Origin: JBEIUO01 sp964549785
GTDB lineage: Bacteria; Planctomycetota; Phycisphaerae; Phycisphaerales; UBA1924
Assembly: GCA_964549785.1 (NCBI GenBank)
Contig: CAZJXA010000074.1
Coordinates: 1 to 13,927 of the forward strand
Direction: 5' to 3'
Length of the DNA: 13,927 nt
Program-made: the position numbers and the translations under genes
Notes under the pieces: model-generated
Told to the model about the DNA's origin: nothing
Database searches by the model: none
Seen by the model: only the letters and a program-made list of their open reading frames with translations
Shown here: positions 7,083-13,927 of the stretch, piece by piece
Layout: every line of letters begins with the position of its first letter
Position numbering within the stretch: the first letter of the stretch is position 1

Positions 7083-8204
7083 TTACTTCAAGGGGTCGGG
7101 CTTGAACAATTTTGTGTCCAACGCCCAGATTTTCTCCGTGAAATTGCCGCCCGCGTTGGTGTTCGCGGCGTGGCCGCTGCGGGTTTCGGCCAGCGACATG
7201 CAGGTCTTGGCGTCCACGTTATCCAGGAGCGAGACCAGGATGGCTTCGGGGGTCATGGGCACCTTCGCCGCTCCGAACTCGGGCACCCCGTGGTGAGAAA
7301 TGATGATGTGTTGGAGCACTAAAAGTGCGTTCGGCGGGAGACGCACGCCCTTGGTGCTCATCACCTCATGGGCCTTGTCGTGCAGCATCACCGCGCCCTC
7401 GACGACGTGCCCGATCAATTCACCCTGGTCGCTGTACCCGAACACCTTCTCATAGACCAGTTCGCGGGTTTTGCCGAGGTCGTGCAAGAAGAGCCCCATC
7501 AGGACGATATCGCGGTTGATTTTCGGGTACAACGGGCAGACCGCGTCCGCCAGTTTGAGCAGGTTCAGCGTGTGCTCGAGCAGACCGCCCAGGAAGGCGT
7601 GGTGAACGCTCTTGGCGGCCGGGGCCTTCTTGAACGCGGTCATCAGGTGTTCGTCTTCGAGATACACCTGCGCCAACGCCTTCATCGCCGGGTGCTTCAG
7701 TGTGTCGAGCAATTTGACCAGGTCCGCGAACATCTCTTCGCTCGGCCGCTCGCTGCTGGGGATAAGGTCGCGGAGTTCTTCGAGCCGCGGTTCATAGGGC
7801 CGGACCCACTTCAAGATCAACTGAATTTCGCCTTGGTACGTCTGCGTCTCGCCCTCAAGCATCACGAAGCCCTCGGCGGGCATCGTGAAGTTGTCATCAA
7901 GGCTCCACAGGCGGCCGGGGACGTCGCCGGTGCGGTCGCCGATCAGGCACCGCAGATACGGCTTGTCGTTGCGGGTGCGGCCCAGTTGGGGGTTGGCGAT
8001 GGAGTAGACGCCCCGGATGAACTCCGACCCCTTCATGTCCGCGATGAATACACGCGCACCGCTGCTGGCCGGCCCGCTCTTTCCACCGGTGATGTGGGCG
8101 TTCGGAGGAGTCGGGTCACCGGAACCGGGTGTTGAGGGCCCGCACGGACCGGAAACGACGGGCGCGGCCGATGGGGTGTTGGGAGGCGCAGCAGAGGTTG
8201 ACAT
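7083..8204 (-). CDS. 3'-5' exoribonuclease YhaM family protein (OB fold plus HD domain)
   Basis: The 373-residue protein has three parts. Residues 1-50 are a Pro/Ser/Gly/Ala-rich, probably disordered tail. Residues 51-140 form an OB-fold nucleic-acid-binding domain (RGVYSIANPQLGRTRNDKPYLRCLIGDRTG). Residues about 195-345 form an HD phosphohydrolase domain: His211 in GGLLEHTLNL, His241-Asp242 in LFLHDLGKTREL, His266 in GELIGHVVEG, His304-His305 in IISHHG, and Asp328/Asp331 in LLDNVDAKT. This is the YhaM arrangement, a metal-dependent 3'-5' exonuclease on RNA and single-stranded DNA. The ATG at 8204 is chosen; an in-frame TTG at 8243 would add 13 residues. The Pro/Ser-rich tail is not a usual part of YhaM. 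The gene follows queF by 112 bases. Confidence 0.9.
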   Translation of the reverse strand: MSTSAAPPNTPSAAPVVSGPCGPSTPGSGDPTPPNAHITGGKSGPASSGARVFIADMKGSEFIRGVYSIANPQLGRTRNDKPYLRCLIGDRTGDVPGRLWSLDDNFTMPAEGFVMLEGETQTYQGEIQLILKWVRPYEPRLEELRDLIPSSERPSEEMFADLVKLLDTLKHPAMKALAQVYLEDEHLMTAFKKAPAAKSVHHAFLGGLLEHTLNLLKLADAVCPLYPKINRDIVLMGLFLHDLGKTRELVYEKVFGYSDQGELIGHVVEGAVMLHDKAHEVMSTKGVRLPPNALLVLQHIIISHHGVPEFGAAKVPMTPEAILVSLLDNVDAKTCMSLAETRSGHAANTNAGGNFTEKIWALDTKLFKPDPLK

Positions 8205-8316
8205 GGGCTCATCTTTCGGGAGATTGAATAGGTGGGTCGACAAAGTTCGATGGCGTCTATCGTGATTCCCCAGCGACCCGGGCGGCCGGGAAACGGGGCG
8301 TTGTGCAAAGTCGGGA

Positions 8317-8697
8317 TCAGGGCATCCAAAGCGGTGGAACTTCTCCGAACGTTGCCCGAATCGTGCTGCGGATCCCGCCCCGACCGCGCCAGTCGGTGCG
8401 GATCAGGAGCCAGACCGGAGTCATCAGGCGGGACAGATCGTCGCGGATGCGGTTCGTGACCGCCTCGTAATAAATGCCCTCGGAACGGAACGACTGGAAG
8501 TACAGTTTCAGACTCTTCAATTCGACGCAGGTCCCTCGCTCACACCCCGGTTTTGGTTGGAACCGAACCGTGACCGTTCCAAAGTCCGGATGGCCGGTCT
8601 TGGGGCAAACGCTGGTGAACTCATCGGCGGTGTGCTCGACCACAAAAGGTGAGTCCGTGGGCGTGGGAAATGCTTCAAGCAGAGATGGGTCAGGCAT
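8317..8697 (-). CDS. queF: NADPH-dependent 7-cyano-7-deazaguanine reductase QueF
   Basis: QueF reduces preQ0 to preQ1 with NADPH in the queuosine tRNA-modification pathway. This 126-residue protein is the short, unimodular form. FTSVCPKTGHPDF (27-39) contains Cys31, the thioimide nucleophile, and Asp38, the likely proton donor. The QueF motif follows as ELKSLKLYFQSFR (59-71), then GIYYEAVTNRIRDDL and RGGIRSTI (107-114). The nucleotide start is uncertain: ATG at 8697 fits the family N-terminus, while a TTG at 8730 would add eleven residues; neither has a clear Shine-Dalgarno sequence. It is divergent from the TlyA-like gene. No other queuosine genes (queC, queD, queE, tgt) are in the window, and I saw no preQ1 riboswitch in front of it. 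Confidence 0.93.
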   Translation of the reverse strand: MPDPSLLEAFPTPTDSPFVVEHTADEFTSVCPKTGHPDFGTVTVRFQPKPGCERGTCVELKSLKLYFQSFRSEGIYYEAVTNRIRDDLSRLMTPVWLLIRTDWRGRGGIRSTIRATFGEVPPLWMP

Positions 8698-8857
8698 CGA
8701 ACAGCAAGGGTAGGAGTCCACCACTCCCAAACTTGACTCGGCGTTTCCACGAACGTCCGAATCGGCGCCTCGACACCCGTCTCACGCCGCGATCGCGAAA
8801 GCCGTCGCCCCGCCGGCGTCAAGAGGGTCGCGCCGGCGAATCCGTACCGTTGCCCGA

Positions 8858-9466
8858 TTGACCCCACCCGCACCCGAACCCCCTTCCCCGTTCGTCAGCC
8901 GCGGCGGCCTCAAACTCCGCCACGCCCTCGATGAATTTCAGATCGACCCCACCGGTTGGGTCTGCGCCGATCTGGGTTGTTCCACCGGCGGCTTCACCGA
9001 CTGCCTTCTGCAAGCCGGGGCCGCTCGGGTCGTCTGCATCGATACCGCCTACGGCGAGTTCGCGTGGACGCTCCGCAACGATCCCCGCATCGAACTCCGC
9101 GAGCGCACCAACGCGCTTTTCTCGCCACCCCCGCCCGAGGGCGTCCACCTCGTTGTCATCGATCTCGGCTGGACTCCGCAAAGGCTGGTGATCCCCGCTG
9201 CCCTTGCCTGGCTCCGCCCCGGCGGATTGATCGTCTCACTCATCAAGCCCCACTACGAACTTAGAGACGCGGGCGAGCAACCCCTGCCCAAGGGCGGGGT
9301 GCTCGACGGATCGGTCGCCGAACGCGTGACCCGCTCCGTCGTCGCCGACCTCGCCCAACTCGGCCTCACCATCATCGGGCTCACCCGGTCACCGGTGTTG
9401 GGCGGCAAGCCAAAATCGGGAAAGCCCCGCGGCAACGCCGAGTGGCTCGTCGCCCTGCATAATTAA
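8858..9466 (+). CDS. TlyA-family RNA 2'-O-methyltransferase without S4 domain
   Basis: The 202-residue protein is the FtsJ-like catalytic half of TlyA/hemolysin A proteins, which methylate ribose in 16S and/or 23S rRNA. It shows FVSRGGLKLRHALD (12-25), motif I ADLGCSTGGFTDCLL (37-51), RTNALF (83-88), VIDLGW (100-105), SLIKPHYE (127-134), GLTRSPVLGG (174-183) and GNAEWLV (192-198). The K-D-K-E set is present as Lys19, Asp102, Lys130 and Glu195. Canonical TlyA begins with a roughly 60-residue S4 RNA-binding domain; here the start is TTG at 8858, and the open frame upstream, back to TAG at 8711-8713, contains no ATG, GTG or TTG and nothing S4-like. VIDLGWTPQR also departs from the usual VIDVSFISL. 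The target RNA cannot be predicted. A probable terminator follows. Confidence 0.88.
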   Translation: MTPPAPEPPSPFVSRGGLKLRHALDEFQIDPTGWVCADLGCSTGGFTDCLLQAGAARVVCIDTAYGEFAWTLRNDPRIELRERTNALFSPPPPEGVHLVVIDLGWTPQRLVIPAALAWLRPGGLIVSLIKPHYELRDAGEQPLPKGGVLDGSVAERVTRSVVADLAQLGLTIIGLTRSPVLGGKPKSGKPRGNAEWLVALHN

Positions 9467-9473
9467 AAGGGCA

Positions 9474-9504
9474 AGCCCGGGGTTGTGCCCGGCTCAGAAT
9501 TTTT
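9474..9504 (+). terminator. probable intrinsic terminator of the TlyA-like gene
   Basis: AGCCCGGG (9474-9481) and CCCGGCT (9488-9494) pair as seven base pairs with one bulged C and a six-base loop, followed by CAGAA and five T (9500-9504). It begins eight bases after the TAA. The five-base gap before the T run makes it weaker than ideal. Confidence 0.5.
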
Positions 9505-9636
9505 CTCCGCGCGGCCGCGTGAGTGTTGGCCGGCGCCATCGCTCCCTCCTTCATCGCCTTCCGATTCGCCATCGAGCCCCCGCGCCCGTTCGCACGGGGA
9601 ACCTCGACTACGCGAACAACTCCAGGAAAGACCCGC

Positions 9637-10764
9637 ATGCACACTTTCGTCAAGTCGATCTGCTTCGTTGCAATCACGCTCGCCGCTCACACCTCCACAG
9701 CGCAAAGCGTCTACGCCTGGGGCTTCAACGGCTCGGGCGAACTGGGCGACGGCACCACCATCAATCGCAACACGCCTCAACTCGTGACCGGCCTGTCGGG
9801 GGTCGCTTCCTTGGCCGCCGGAAACGGACATTCCATGGCTTTGCTCTCGGGCGGCACGGTGCGTGCCTGGGGCTCGAACGTCTCGGGCCAACTCGGGAAC
9901 GGGACCATCGTCAACAGCACGTCACCGGTGGCGGTGACCGGCCTCTCCGGCGTTTCATCGATCGCAGCGGGCGCCAGTGCTTCCTTCGCGGTCCGCGCCG
10001 ATGGCACCGCGCGGTCCTGGGGTTACAACGGCTCGGGCACCCTCGGCAACGGAACGAACGTCGACAGTTCCACGCCCGTCACCGTTGCGCTCACCGGCAT
10101 TGCCTCCATGGCGGGCGGCAACACCCACGCCATGGCCCTGCGTACCGATGGCACCGTGTGGCAGTGGGGCCACGGCAGCGGCAACCCCTCGCCGATTCAA
10201 GTCCCCGGCATGACCAACGTCCGATCGATTTCCGGGGCTATCAGTTACTCCCTGGCTTCGAGGGCCGACGGTACCGCGTGGAGTTGGTATACCAGCATGT
10301 CTCCCGTGCAGGCCGCCGGCCTGACCAACGTCGTGAACGTCGCCGCGGGGGGGTGGGAGCACAACCTCGCCATTCTCTCCGACGGCACCGTTCGGGCGTG
10401 GGGGGACAACGGCAACGGCCAACTCGGCATCGGCACCACGATCACGAGCGCCACTGCGGTCGTGGTTCCTGGACTGTCAGGAATCGTTGATGTCGAGGCG
10501 ATTCGTGCTTCGAGTTTCGCCCTCTCCAGCACCGGCCGCCTGTGGTCTTGGGGCGCCAATCAGGCGGGACAACTGGGCCTGGGTGACAATCTCCAGCGCC
10601 TCGTTCCTACCGAAATCTTGGCTCCTGCCGGGCTCCGTTTCACCGCCATCGCCGGAGACGGCAGCGGTGAACACATGCTCGCGCTCCTTGCACCCATCCC
10701 TGCGCCGGGTCCGGCGGTGCTGCTGGGCCTCGGTGGCCTGGCGGTGCTTCGCCGTCGCCGATGA
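9637..10764 (+). CDS. secreted RCC1-repeat beta-propeller protein with PEP-CTERM-like C-terminal anchor
   Basis: The 375-residue protein has a signal peptide (1-22, cleavage probably after TSTA) and seven RCC1-like units, marked by Trp-Gly at about 28, 78, 128, 177, 217, 255 and 305, each with a DGT turn and a GQLG/ELGDG-type loop. Units 4 and 5 are degenerate: unit 4 has WGHGSGNPS and unit 5 WSWYTSMSP, both lacking the xLGxG loop. Seven units would close a seven-bladed propeller. The C-terminus has IPAPGPA (353-360), a hydrophobic stretch and LRRRR, the three-part layout of PEP-CTERM-like sorting signals; no exosortase gene is in the window. Function is unknown; a protein-binding surface role is typical. 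The frame opens at GTG 9523, but ATG 9637 begins the signal peptide and has AGGA about ten bases upstream. A strong terminator follows. Confidence 0.9.
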   Translation: MHTFVKSICFVAITLAAHTSTAQSVYAWGFNGSGELGDGTTINRNTPQLVTGLSGVASLAAGNGHSMALLSGGTVRAWGSNVSGQLGNGTIVNSTSPVAVTGLSGVSSIAAGASASFAVRADGTARSWGYNGSGTLGNGTNVDSSTPVTVALTGIASMAGGNTHAMALRTDGTVWQWGHGSGNPSPIQVPGMTNVRSISGAISYSLASRADGTAWSWYTSMSPVQAAGLTNVVNVAAGGWEHNLAILSDGTVRAWGDNGNGQLGIGTTITSATAVVVPGLSGIVDVEAIRASSFALSSTGRLWSWGANQAGQLGLGDNLQRLVPTEILAPAGLRFTAIAGDGSGEHMLALLAPIPAPGPAVLLGLGGLAVLRRRR

Positions 10765-10799
10765 TTGAAGCCGGTCGAGCCTGTCGAATACGTGTGTCG

Positions 10800-10833
10800 A
10801 AGGCGGGGGCGATCGGCCTCCGCCTTTGTGTTT
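10800..10833 (+). terminator. strong intrinsic terminator after the RCC1 gene
   Basis: AAGGCGGGGG (10800-10809) pairs with CCTCCGCCTT (10817-10826) as ten base pairs with one G-U and a seven-base loop, followed by TGTGTTT. It sits 35 bases after the RCC1 stop. It also argues that the next gene does not start at the in-frame TTG at 10765. Confidence 0.75.
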
Positions 10834-11004
10834 ACAGTGATCCCTCGTTCGCTTGAATGTCGGCACGACGGCTCGGGCCCTCGGTGGGTTTCCTGGCTCG
10901 ATCTAAAGGTGTATCAGCGCCCTTTCACGGTTCGATGCGCCGATTACCATCATTTCTCTCTTTCTTCCGGAGGCCCCGCACGCGTCTTCCGAGCCACATC
11001 ACCA

Positions 11005-11736
11005 GTGCCAACCCGCCTTCCGCCCCCCAACATCTCCGCCTCGCGAAAGTGGTGGTACATCCCGCTCACGCTCGTTGCGATCGCCTCGTCCATGCTGATC
11101 GTGTACCGCCTCTCGTACGGCCACATCGACGGTGTCGCCTGGGCGGGCGCGGGCGTTCTGTGCATGACCGCGCTCGCCACGCTTTGGAGGCCGAAGAACG
11201 CTCGGGCCTTCGATGTCCGTAACGCGGCTCACCAACGAAGGCCGACCGATATTCTCGGGGTCATCTGGTTCTTTAACATTCTTCTCGGTCCGGTTGTTGG
11301 CTGGTTCCTCACCGGCCTCGTCGATCTGACGCCGGGAAACTGGCGGTGGCGACTGGGCGTGCGAGCGTTCCTCTGCATGGTCGTCCCCGTGGTGGGCGTC
11401 ATGCCCTTGCTCAGGTACGTCAAGGGCCCTCCCGCTACGCCAACGCTCGTCTTCCTGCTCTTGGGCACTCTCTTCCCCATGGCGACCGGGTGGACGTCCG
11501 CGGCCGATTTCGTTCGCGGCAGCCAATGGCAGAGCATCGACATCGTCGCGACCCGCGCGAAGGCCGCCCGTTCCCACGGCAGGACCTATCTCCAGCCCGA
11601 CCACTTCGTTGATCTGGCCGACGGCCGCACACTGCGTGCGGCCCGATCTATTCAACTGAACAACGGCCCCGCCACCGCGCTCATCCTCCGCGCCAGCAAA
11701 CGCATCCTTGGCGTCAACCCCCCGGCGCCGGATTGA
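11005..11736 (+). CDS. unknown five-pass membrane protein, copy A of a tandem pair
   Basis: I do not recognise this family. From GTG at 11005 it has 243 residues: helices at about 17-34, 44-60, 83-106, 119-137 and 146-163, then a soluble, probably beta-rich tail (174-243) with VDLADGRTLRAARSI and ATALILRASKRIL. It is clearly paralogous to the next gene, sharing VGW-LT--DL--NWR--LGVRA-LC--P--V-PLLR, then FP--TG--SA-D-VRG--W in the fifth helix and loop, and LADGR-L in the tail. The start is uncertain. The frame is open from TTG 10765, but the terminator at 10800-10833 makes that unlikely; GTG 10909 is another option. I chose 11005 because it gives an N-terminus of similar length to copy B. A perfect GGAGG at 10969-10973 has no start codon at normal distance. 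Confidence 0.75.
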   Translation: MPTRLPPPNISASRKWWYIPLTLVAIASSMLIVYRLSYGHIDGVAWAGAGVLCMTALATLWRPKNARAFDVRNAAHQRRPTDILGVIWFFNILLGPVVGWFLTGLVDLTPGNWRWRLGVRAFLCMVVPVVGVMPLLRYVKGPPATPTLVFLLLGTLFPMATGWTSAADFVRGSQWQSIDIVATRAKAARSHGRTYLQPDHFVDLADGRTLRAARSIQLNNGPATALILRASKRILGVNPPAPD

Positions 11737-11783
11737 ACCGGCTCACTCGCAGAAACCCTCCGAACCGCTCCTGGAGTCCACCC

Positions 11784-12536
11784 ATGCGCTCTCCGCGCCC
11801 GCTTTCTCCGACACCGTCCGACGCCGCACCCGCACGCCCCAAGCCGTGGAGCCTGCCCGTCGCCATCGCGATGACCGCTCTTTTCATCCCGGGGCTGTTC
11901 TGGTACAAGTTCGGCCGGGTCGACGGGTACGCGGTGGCCGCCGCGGCCTTCCTAATCATTCTGCAATTGGGACTGCACTTCGGGCTGAAGCGGAGTGCGC
12001 AGTTCGCACACGAAAAGCCTCCACCCTACACGCCGGGCCCGTTTGATTTCCTCGTGGTCGTCTGGGTCGTCTCGATTCCGATCTCGCCCTTCGTGGGTTG
12101 GGCCTTGACGAACTTCATTGACCTAGGCGTCGCCAACTGGCGCGTGTGGCTCGGCGTGCGTGCGGTTCTGTGCGTCGTGCTGCCGATCATTTCCGTGCTT
12201 CCGCTGCTGAGATTCCTGCGGCGTCCGCATGTCGGCTTCATGCTGGCGTTCCTGGGCGTCGGAACGGCGTTTCCGGTCGTCACCGGCATCGGCTCCGCCA
12301 TCGACGTAGTCAGGGGGCCCCGCTGGGAGAATGTTGAGATCACGTCGATCAAAAACGTCGTGAAGCCCGGCGGGAAGGTCCTGATCCGGGGCGCCTTGAT
12401 CGAACTCGCGGACGGCCGCAGGCTGACCCGGACCAAGTCCGTGAACGTTCGTGAAGGCCCGGACCGCCTGCTCATCCTCCGCGGCATTCAACGCATCATC
12501 GACGCCGAGCGAGAGGGACCACGCCCGACGGACTGA
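11784..12536 (+). CDS. unknown five-pass membrane protein, copy B of a tandem pair
   Basis: The 250-residue protein is the second member of the tandem family. It has a Pro-rich cytoplasmic-looking N-terminus (1-21), helices at about 23-40, 48-67, 87-112, 125-142 and 151-172, and a soluble tail (180-250) with ALIELADGRRLTRTKSV and RLLILRGIQRIID. A hand alignment of the third helix through the loop after the fifth gives about 48 identities in 103 ungapped positions with copy A, so this is duplication rather than shared hydrophobicity. ATG at 11784 is chosen because GGAG lies seven bases upstream; a TTG at 11733 overlapping copy A's stop would add 17 residues. It lies 47 bases after copy A and is probably cotranscribed. 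No catalytic motif is visible; function unknown. Confidence 0.85.
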   Translation: MRSPRPLSPTPSDAAPARPKPWSLPVAIAMTALFIPGLFWYKFGRVDGYAVAAAAFLIILQLGLHFGLKRSAQFAHEKPPPYTPGPFDFLVVVWVVSIPISPFVGWALTNFIDLGVANWRVWLGVRAVLCVVLPIISVLPLLRFLRRPHVGFMLAFLGVGTAFPVVTGIGSAIDVVRGPRWENVEITSIKNVVKPGGKVLIRGALIELADGRRLTRTKSVNVREGPDRLLILRGIQRIIDAEREGPRPTD

Positions 12537-12568
12537 ACGCCGGATTGCGGCCTCCGGGCACTTAGCCG

Positions 12569-13927
12569 TCACACCGTACGCCGTTTGCCGCCCAAGGCCG
12601 CCGTCACCGCCGTCAGATGCTTCTCAAACCCTTTGCGTTTCATCAACCCGAACGTCGCCTGCTTCCCGGTTTCCACCGCCGGCTGGTCGTACGCATCCAC
12701 ATTCAACAGCAACCCCGCGTACGCCGTCGCCACCTGCCACAGCATGATGAACTCGCCCACATGGGCCGCATCGATCCTGGGGAAGCGGATCGTGTAGTTC
12801 GGGCGCTGGCTCTCGATGAGCGCGTATTCCGTCGCCCGCTTTTCGGCATTCAGCAACCCACTCAGCGTCGCGCCTTCCAAGTATTCCAGCGCATCGACGC
12901 CCAACCCTTTGGGGACCGGAACATCACGGCCGAACTCCTCGACCTCAACCAGCCCGATCACCTTGTCGTTCGGGCCTTCTCGGTACAACTGCACCTGCGA
13001 GTGCTGGTCCGTCGTTCCCAGTGCCTTGATGGGTGTGAAGCCGGCAAAGACCGTCTCGCCCAGGAGATCTTTCTGCTTGCCCAGGCTCTCAGCCCACAAC
13101 TGGCGGTACCAGTCCGCGAGCAGGTAGAGCCCGTTTGAGTACGGCATCATCACGTGGTTGGGCTTGCCTTGGCGCGTCCCCAACTCGACCAGCAGGTACG
13201 CCAGCATCGCCGCCGGGTTGTGCGAGATGGCCGGCACCCGGCAGCGGAGGTCCAGGGCGGCGGCCCCGGCGAGCAGGGCGTTGATGTCGATGCCGCACAT
13301 CGCCGCGGAGAAAAGCCCGACCGGCGAGAGAACGCTGAACCGCCCGCCGACACCGTCGGGCACCGGCAGCGTGGTGAACTTCTCGCGGTCGCAGATTTGC
13401 CGCATCGTTCCCTTCGTCGGATCGGTGATGGCGACGATGTTGGCGGCGTAGTCGGGGCCGAGGGCCCGCTTCAGGAGATCCCGGACGATCATGAACTGGG
13501 CGGCCGTCTCGGCTGTCTCGCCGCTCTTGGAAACCACGTTGAAGAGCGTCGATTTGAGCCCGCCGGGCTGTGACTGGCAGAAGTCCATCACGGCCCGGAA
13601 GTGGTCGGGATCGACGTTGTCGATCACGAACATCCGCGGGGCGCCCCTCCTGCCCTCGCTTGAAAGCAAGTTCCAGGTGGGGGGATTGAGGGCCGCTTGC
13701 AGCGCGATGTTCCCCAACGCCGACCCGCCGATGCCCAACACCACCATCGTTTCGAACTTGCCGCGACACGCCGCCACCGCCGCCTTCACCGCCCGGATAT
13801 GTTCTCCCCGGGCTGGTTCGGCGGCCAGGCCGCGCCACCGCTCCCACCCTGTGTCCCGCGTGCGTTCGAGCCGCTCCGTGTGATGGACGATGGCTTTGGT
13901 GCCGGGCGCTCCTGGGCCCAGGAGCGC
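12569..13927 (-). CDS. pgi: glucose-6-phosphate isomerase (N-terminus cut by window edge)
   Basis: Pgi interconverts glucose-6-phosphate and fructose-6-phosphate in glycolysis and gluconeogenesis. The visible 452 residues run from the right edge to TGA at 12569. Counting from the first visible residue, GIGGSALG is at 65-72, the phosphate-binding SKSGETAET at 133-141, signature 1 VGGRFSVLSPVG at 193-204, catalytic Glu280 in WAESLGK, His309 in TTDQHSQVQLY, and signature 2 DAYDQPAVETGK with Lys422. All expected active-site elements are present. A GTG at 13789 could be mistaken for the start, but the frame continues upstream to the edge with family-like sequence (GWERWRGLAAE), so the true start lies outside. 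The compact size resembles the Bacillus-type short isomerases. It converges on the tandem membrane gene with a 32-base gap. Confidence 0.96.
   Translation of the reverse strand, partial: ALLGPGAPGTKAIVHHTERLERTRDTGWERWRGLAAEPARGEHIRAVKAAVAACRGKFETMVVLGIGGSALGNIALQAALNPPTWNLLSSEGRRGAPRMFVIDNVDPDHFRAVMDFCQSQPGGLKSTLFNVVSKSGETAETAAQFMIVRDLLKRALGPDYAANIVAITDPTKGTMRQICDREKFTTLPVPDGVGGRFSVLSPVGLFSAAMCGIDINALLAGAAALDLRCRVPAISHNPAAMLAYLLVELGTRQGKPNHVMMPYSNGLYLLADWYRQLWAESLGKQKDLLGETVFAGFTPIKALGTTDQHSQVQLYREGPNDKVIGLVEVEEFGRDVPVPKGLGVDALEYLEGATLSGLLNAEKRATEYALIESQRPNYTIRFPRIDAAHVGEFIMLWQVATAYAGLLLNVDAYDQPAVETGKQATFGLMKRKGFEKHLTAVTAALGGKRRTV
13906..13927. repeat. perfect 22-base palindrome at the right edge
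   Basis: GCGCTCCTGGG at 13906-13916 is followed directly by its exact reverse complement, ending at the last base of the window. It lies inside the open pgi frame, where it reads as Ala-Leu-Leu-Gly-Pro-Gly-Ala. Confidence 0.6.

Noticed and set aside
7368..8135. Plus-strand open frame of 255 codons opposite the YhaM-like gene
   Set aside because: Shadow of the HD-domain gene; no independent motif or ribosome site.
10834..10866. TTTACA as a -35 box for the tandem membrane genes
   Set aside because: The hexamer 17 bases downstream (TGAATG) matches the -10 consensus at only two positions.
12540..12557. CCGGA/TCCGG inverted repeat between copy B and pgi
   Set aside because: Only five pairs and no T run on either strand; too weak to call a bidirectional terminator.

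Overview
The window is GC-rich, gene-dense bacterial DNA that looks like a planctomycete of the class Phycisphaerae. The best pointer is the secreted RCC1-repeat protein ending in a Pro-Ala-Pro-Gly motif, a hydrophobic stretch and an Arg run, a PEP-CTERM-like tail common in that class. A BatA-type von Willebrand protein, a GT2/LAB_N gene pair and many starts without a Shine-Dalgarno sequence fit. The assignment is inferred from gene content; there is no rRNA or other marker here.

Layout from left to right. (1) 1-2696, minus strand: a [2Fe-2S] ferredoxin (fdx type), the 23S rRNA 2'-O-methyltransferase RlmE, and a BatA/VWA membrane protein cut by the left edge; rlmE and the VWA gene share an ATGA overlap. 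(2) 2873-4350, plus: a DPM1/ArnC-like GT2 glycosyltransferase with an ATGA overlap to a LAB_N membrane protein. (3) 4435-5753, plus: two unrecognised genes with a GTGA overlap, preceded by a leader with two inverted repeats, one covering the start codon. (4) 5772-8697, minus: queF (queuosine pathway), a YhaM-type HD exoribonuclease, a LON-substrate-binding-domain protein and a glycine-zipper lipoprotein. (5) 8858-9466, plus: a TlyA-family RNA methyltransferase that lacks the S4 domain, divergent from queF and followed by a probable terminator. (6) 9637-10764, plus: the RCC1 propeller protein, followed by a strong intrinsic terminator. (7) 11005-12536, plus: two tandem paralogous five-pass membrane proteins of a family I do not recognise. 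(8) 12569-13927, minus: glucose-6-phosphate isomerase, running off the right edge.

Most genes are housekeeping. Three touch RNA modification (rlmE, the TlyA-like gene, queF) and one RNA turnover (YhaM-like), but they are not one operon. No phage, IS element, CRISPR array, tRNA or rRNA was seen. The least explained parts are the tandem membrane-protein pair, the unknown pair at 4435-5753 with its structured leader, the S4-less TlyA homologue, and a perfect 22-base palindrome flush with the right edge. I found no convincing new defence or mobile system. No stretch over 300 bases lacks a gene; the longest gaps are 6033-6290 and 10765-11004.
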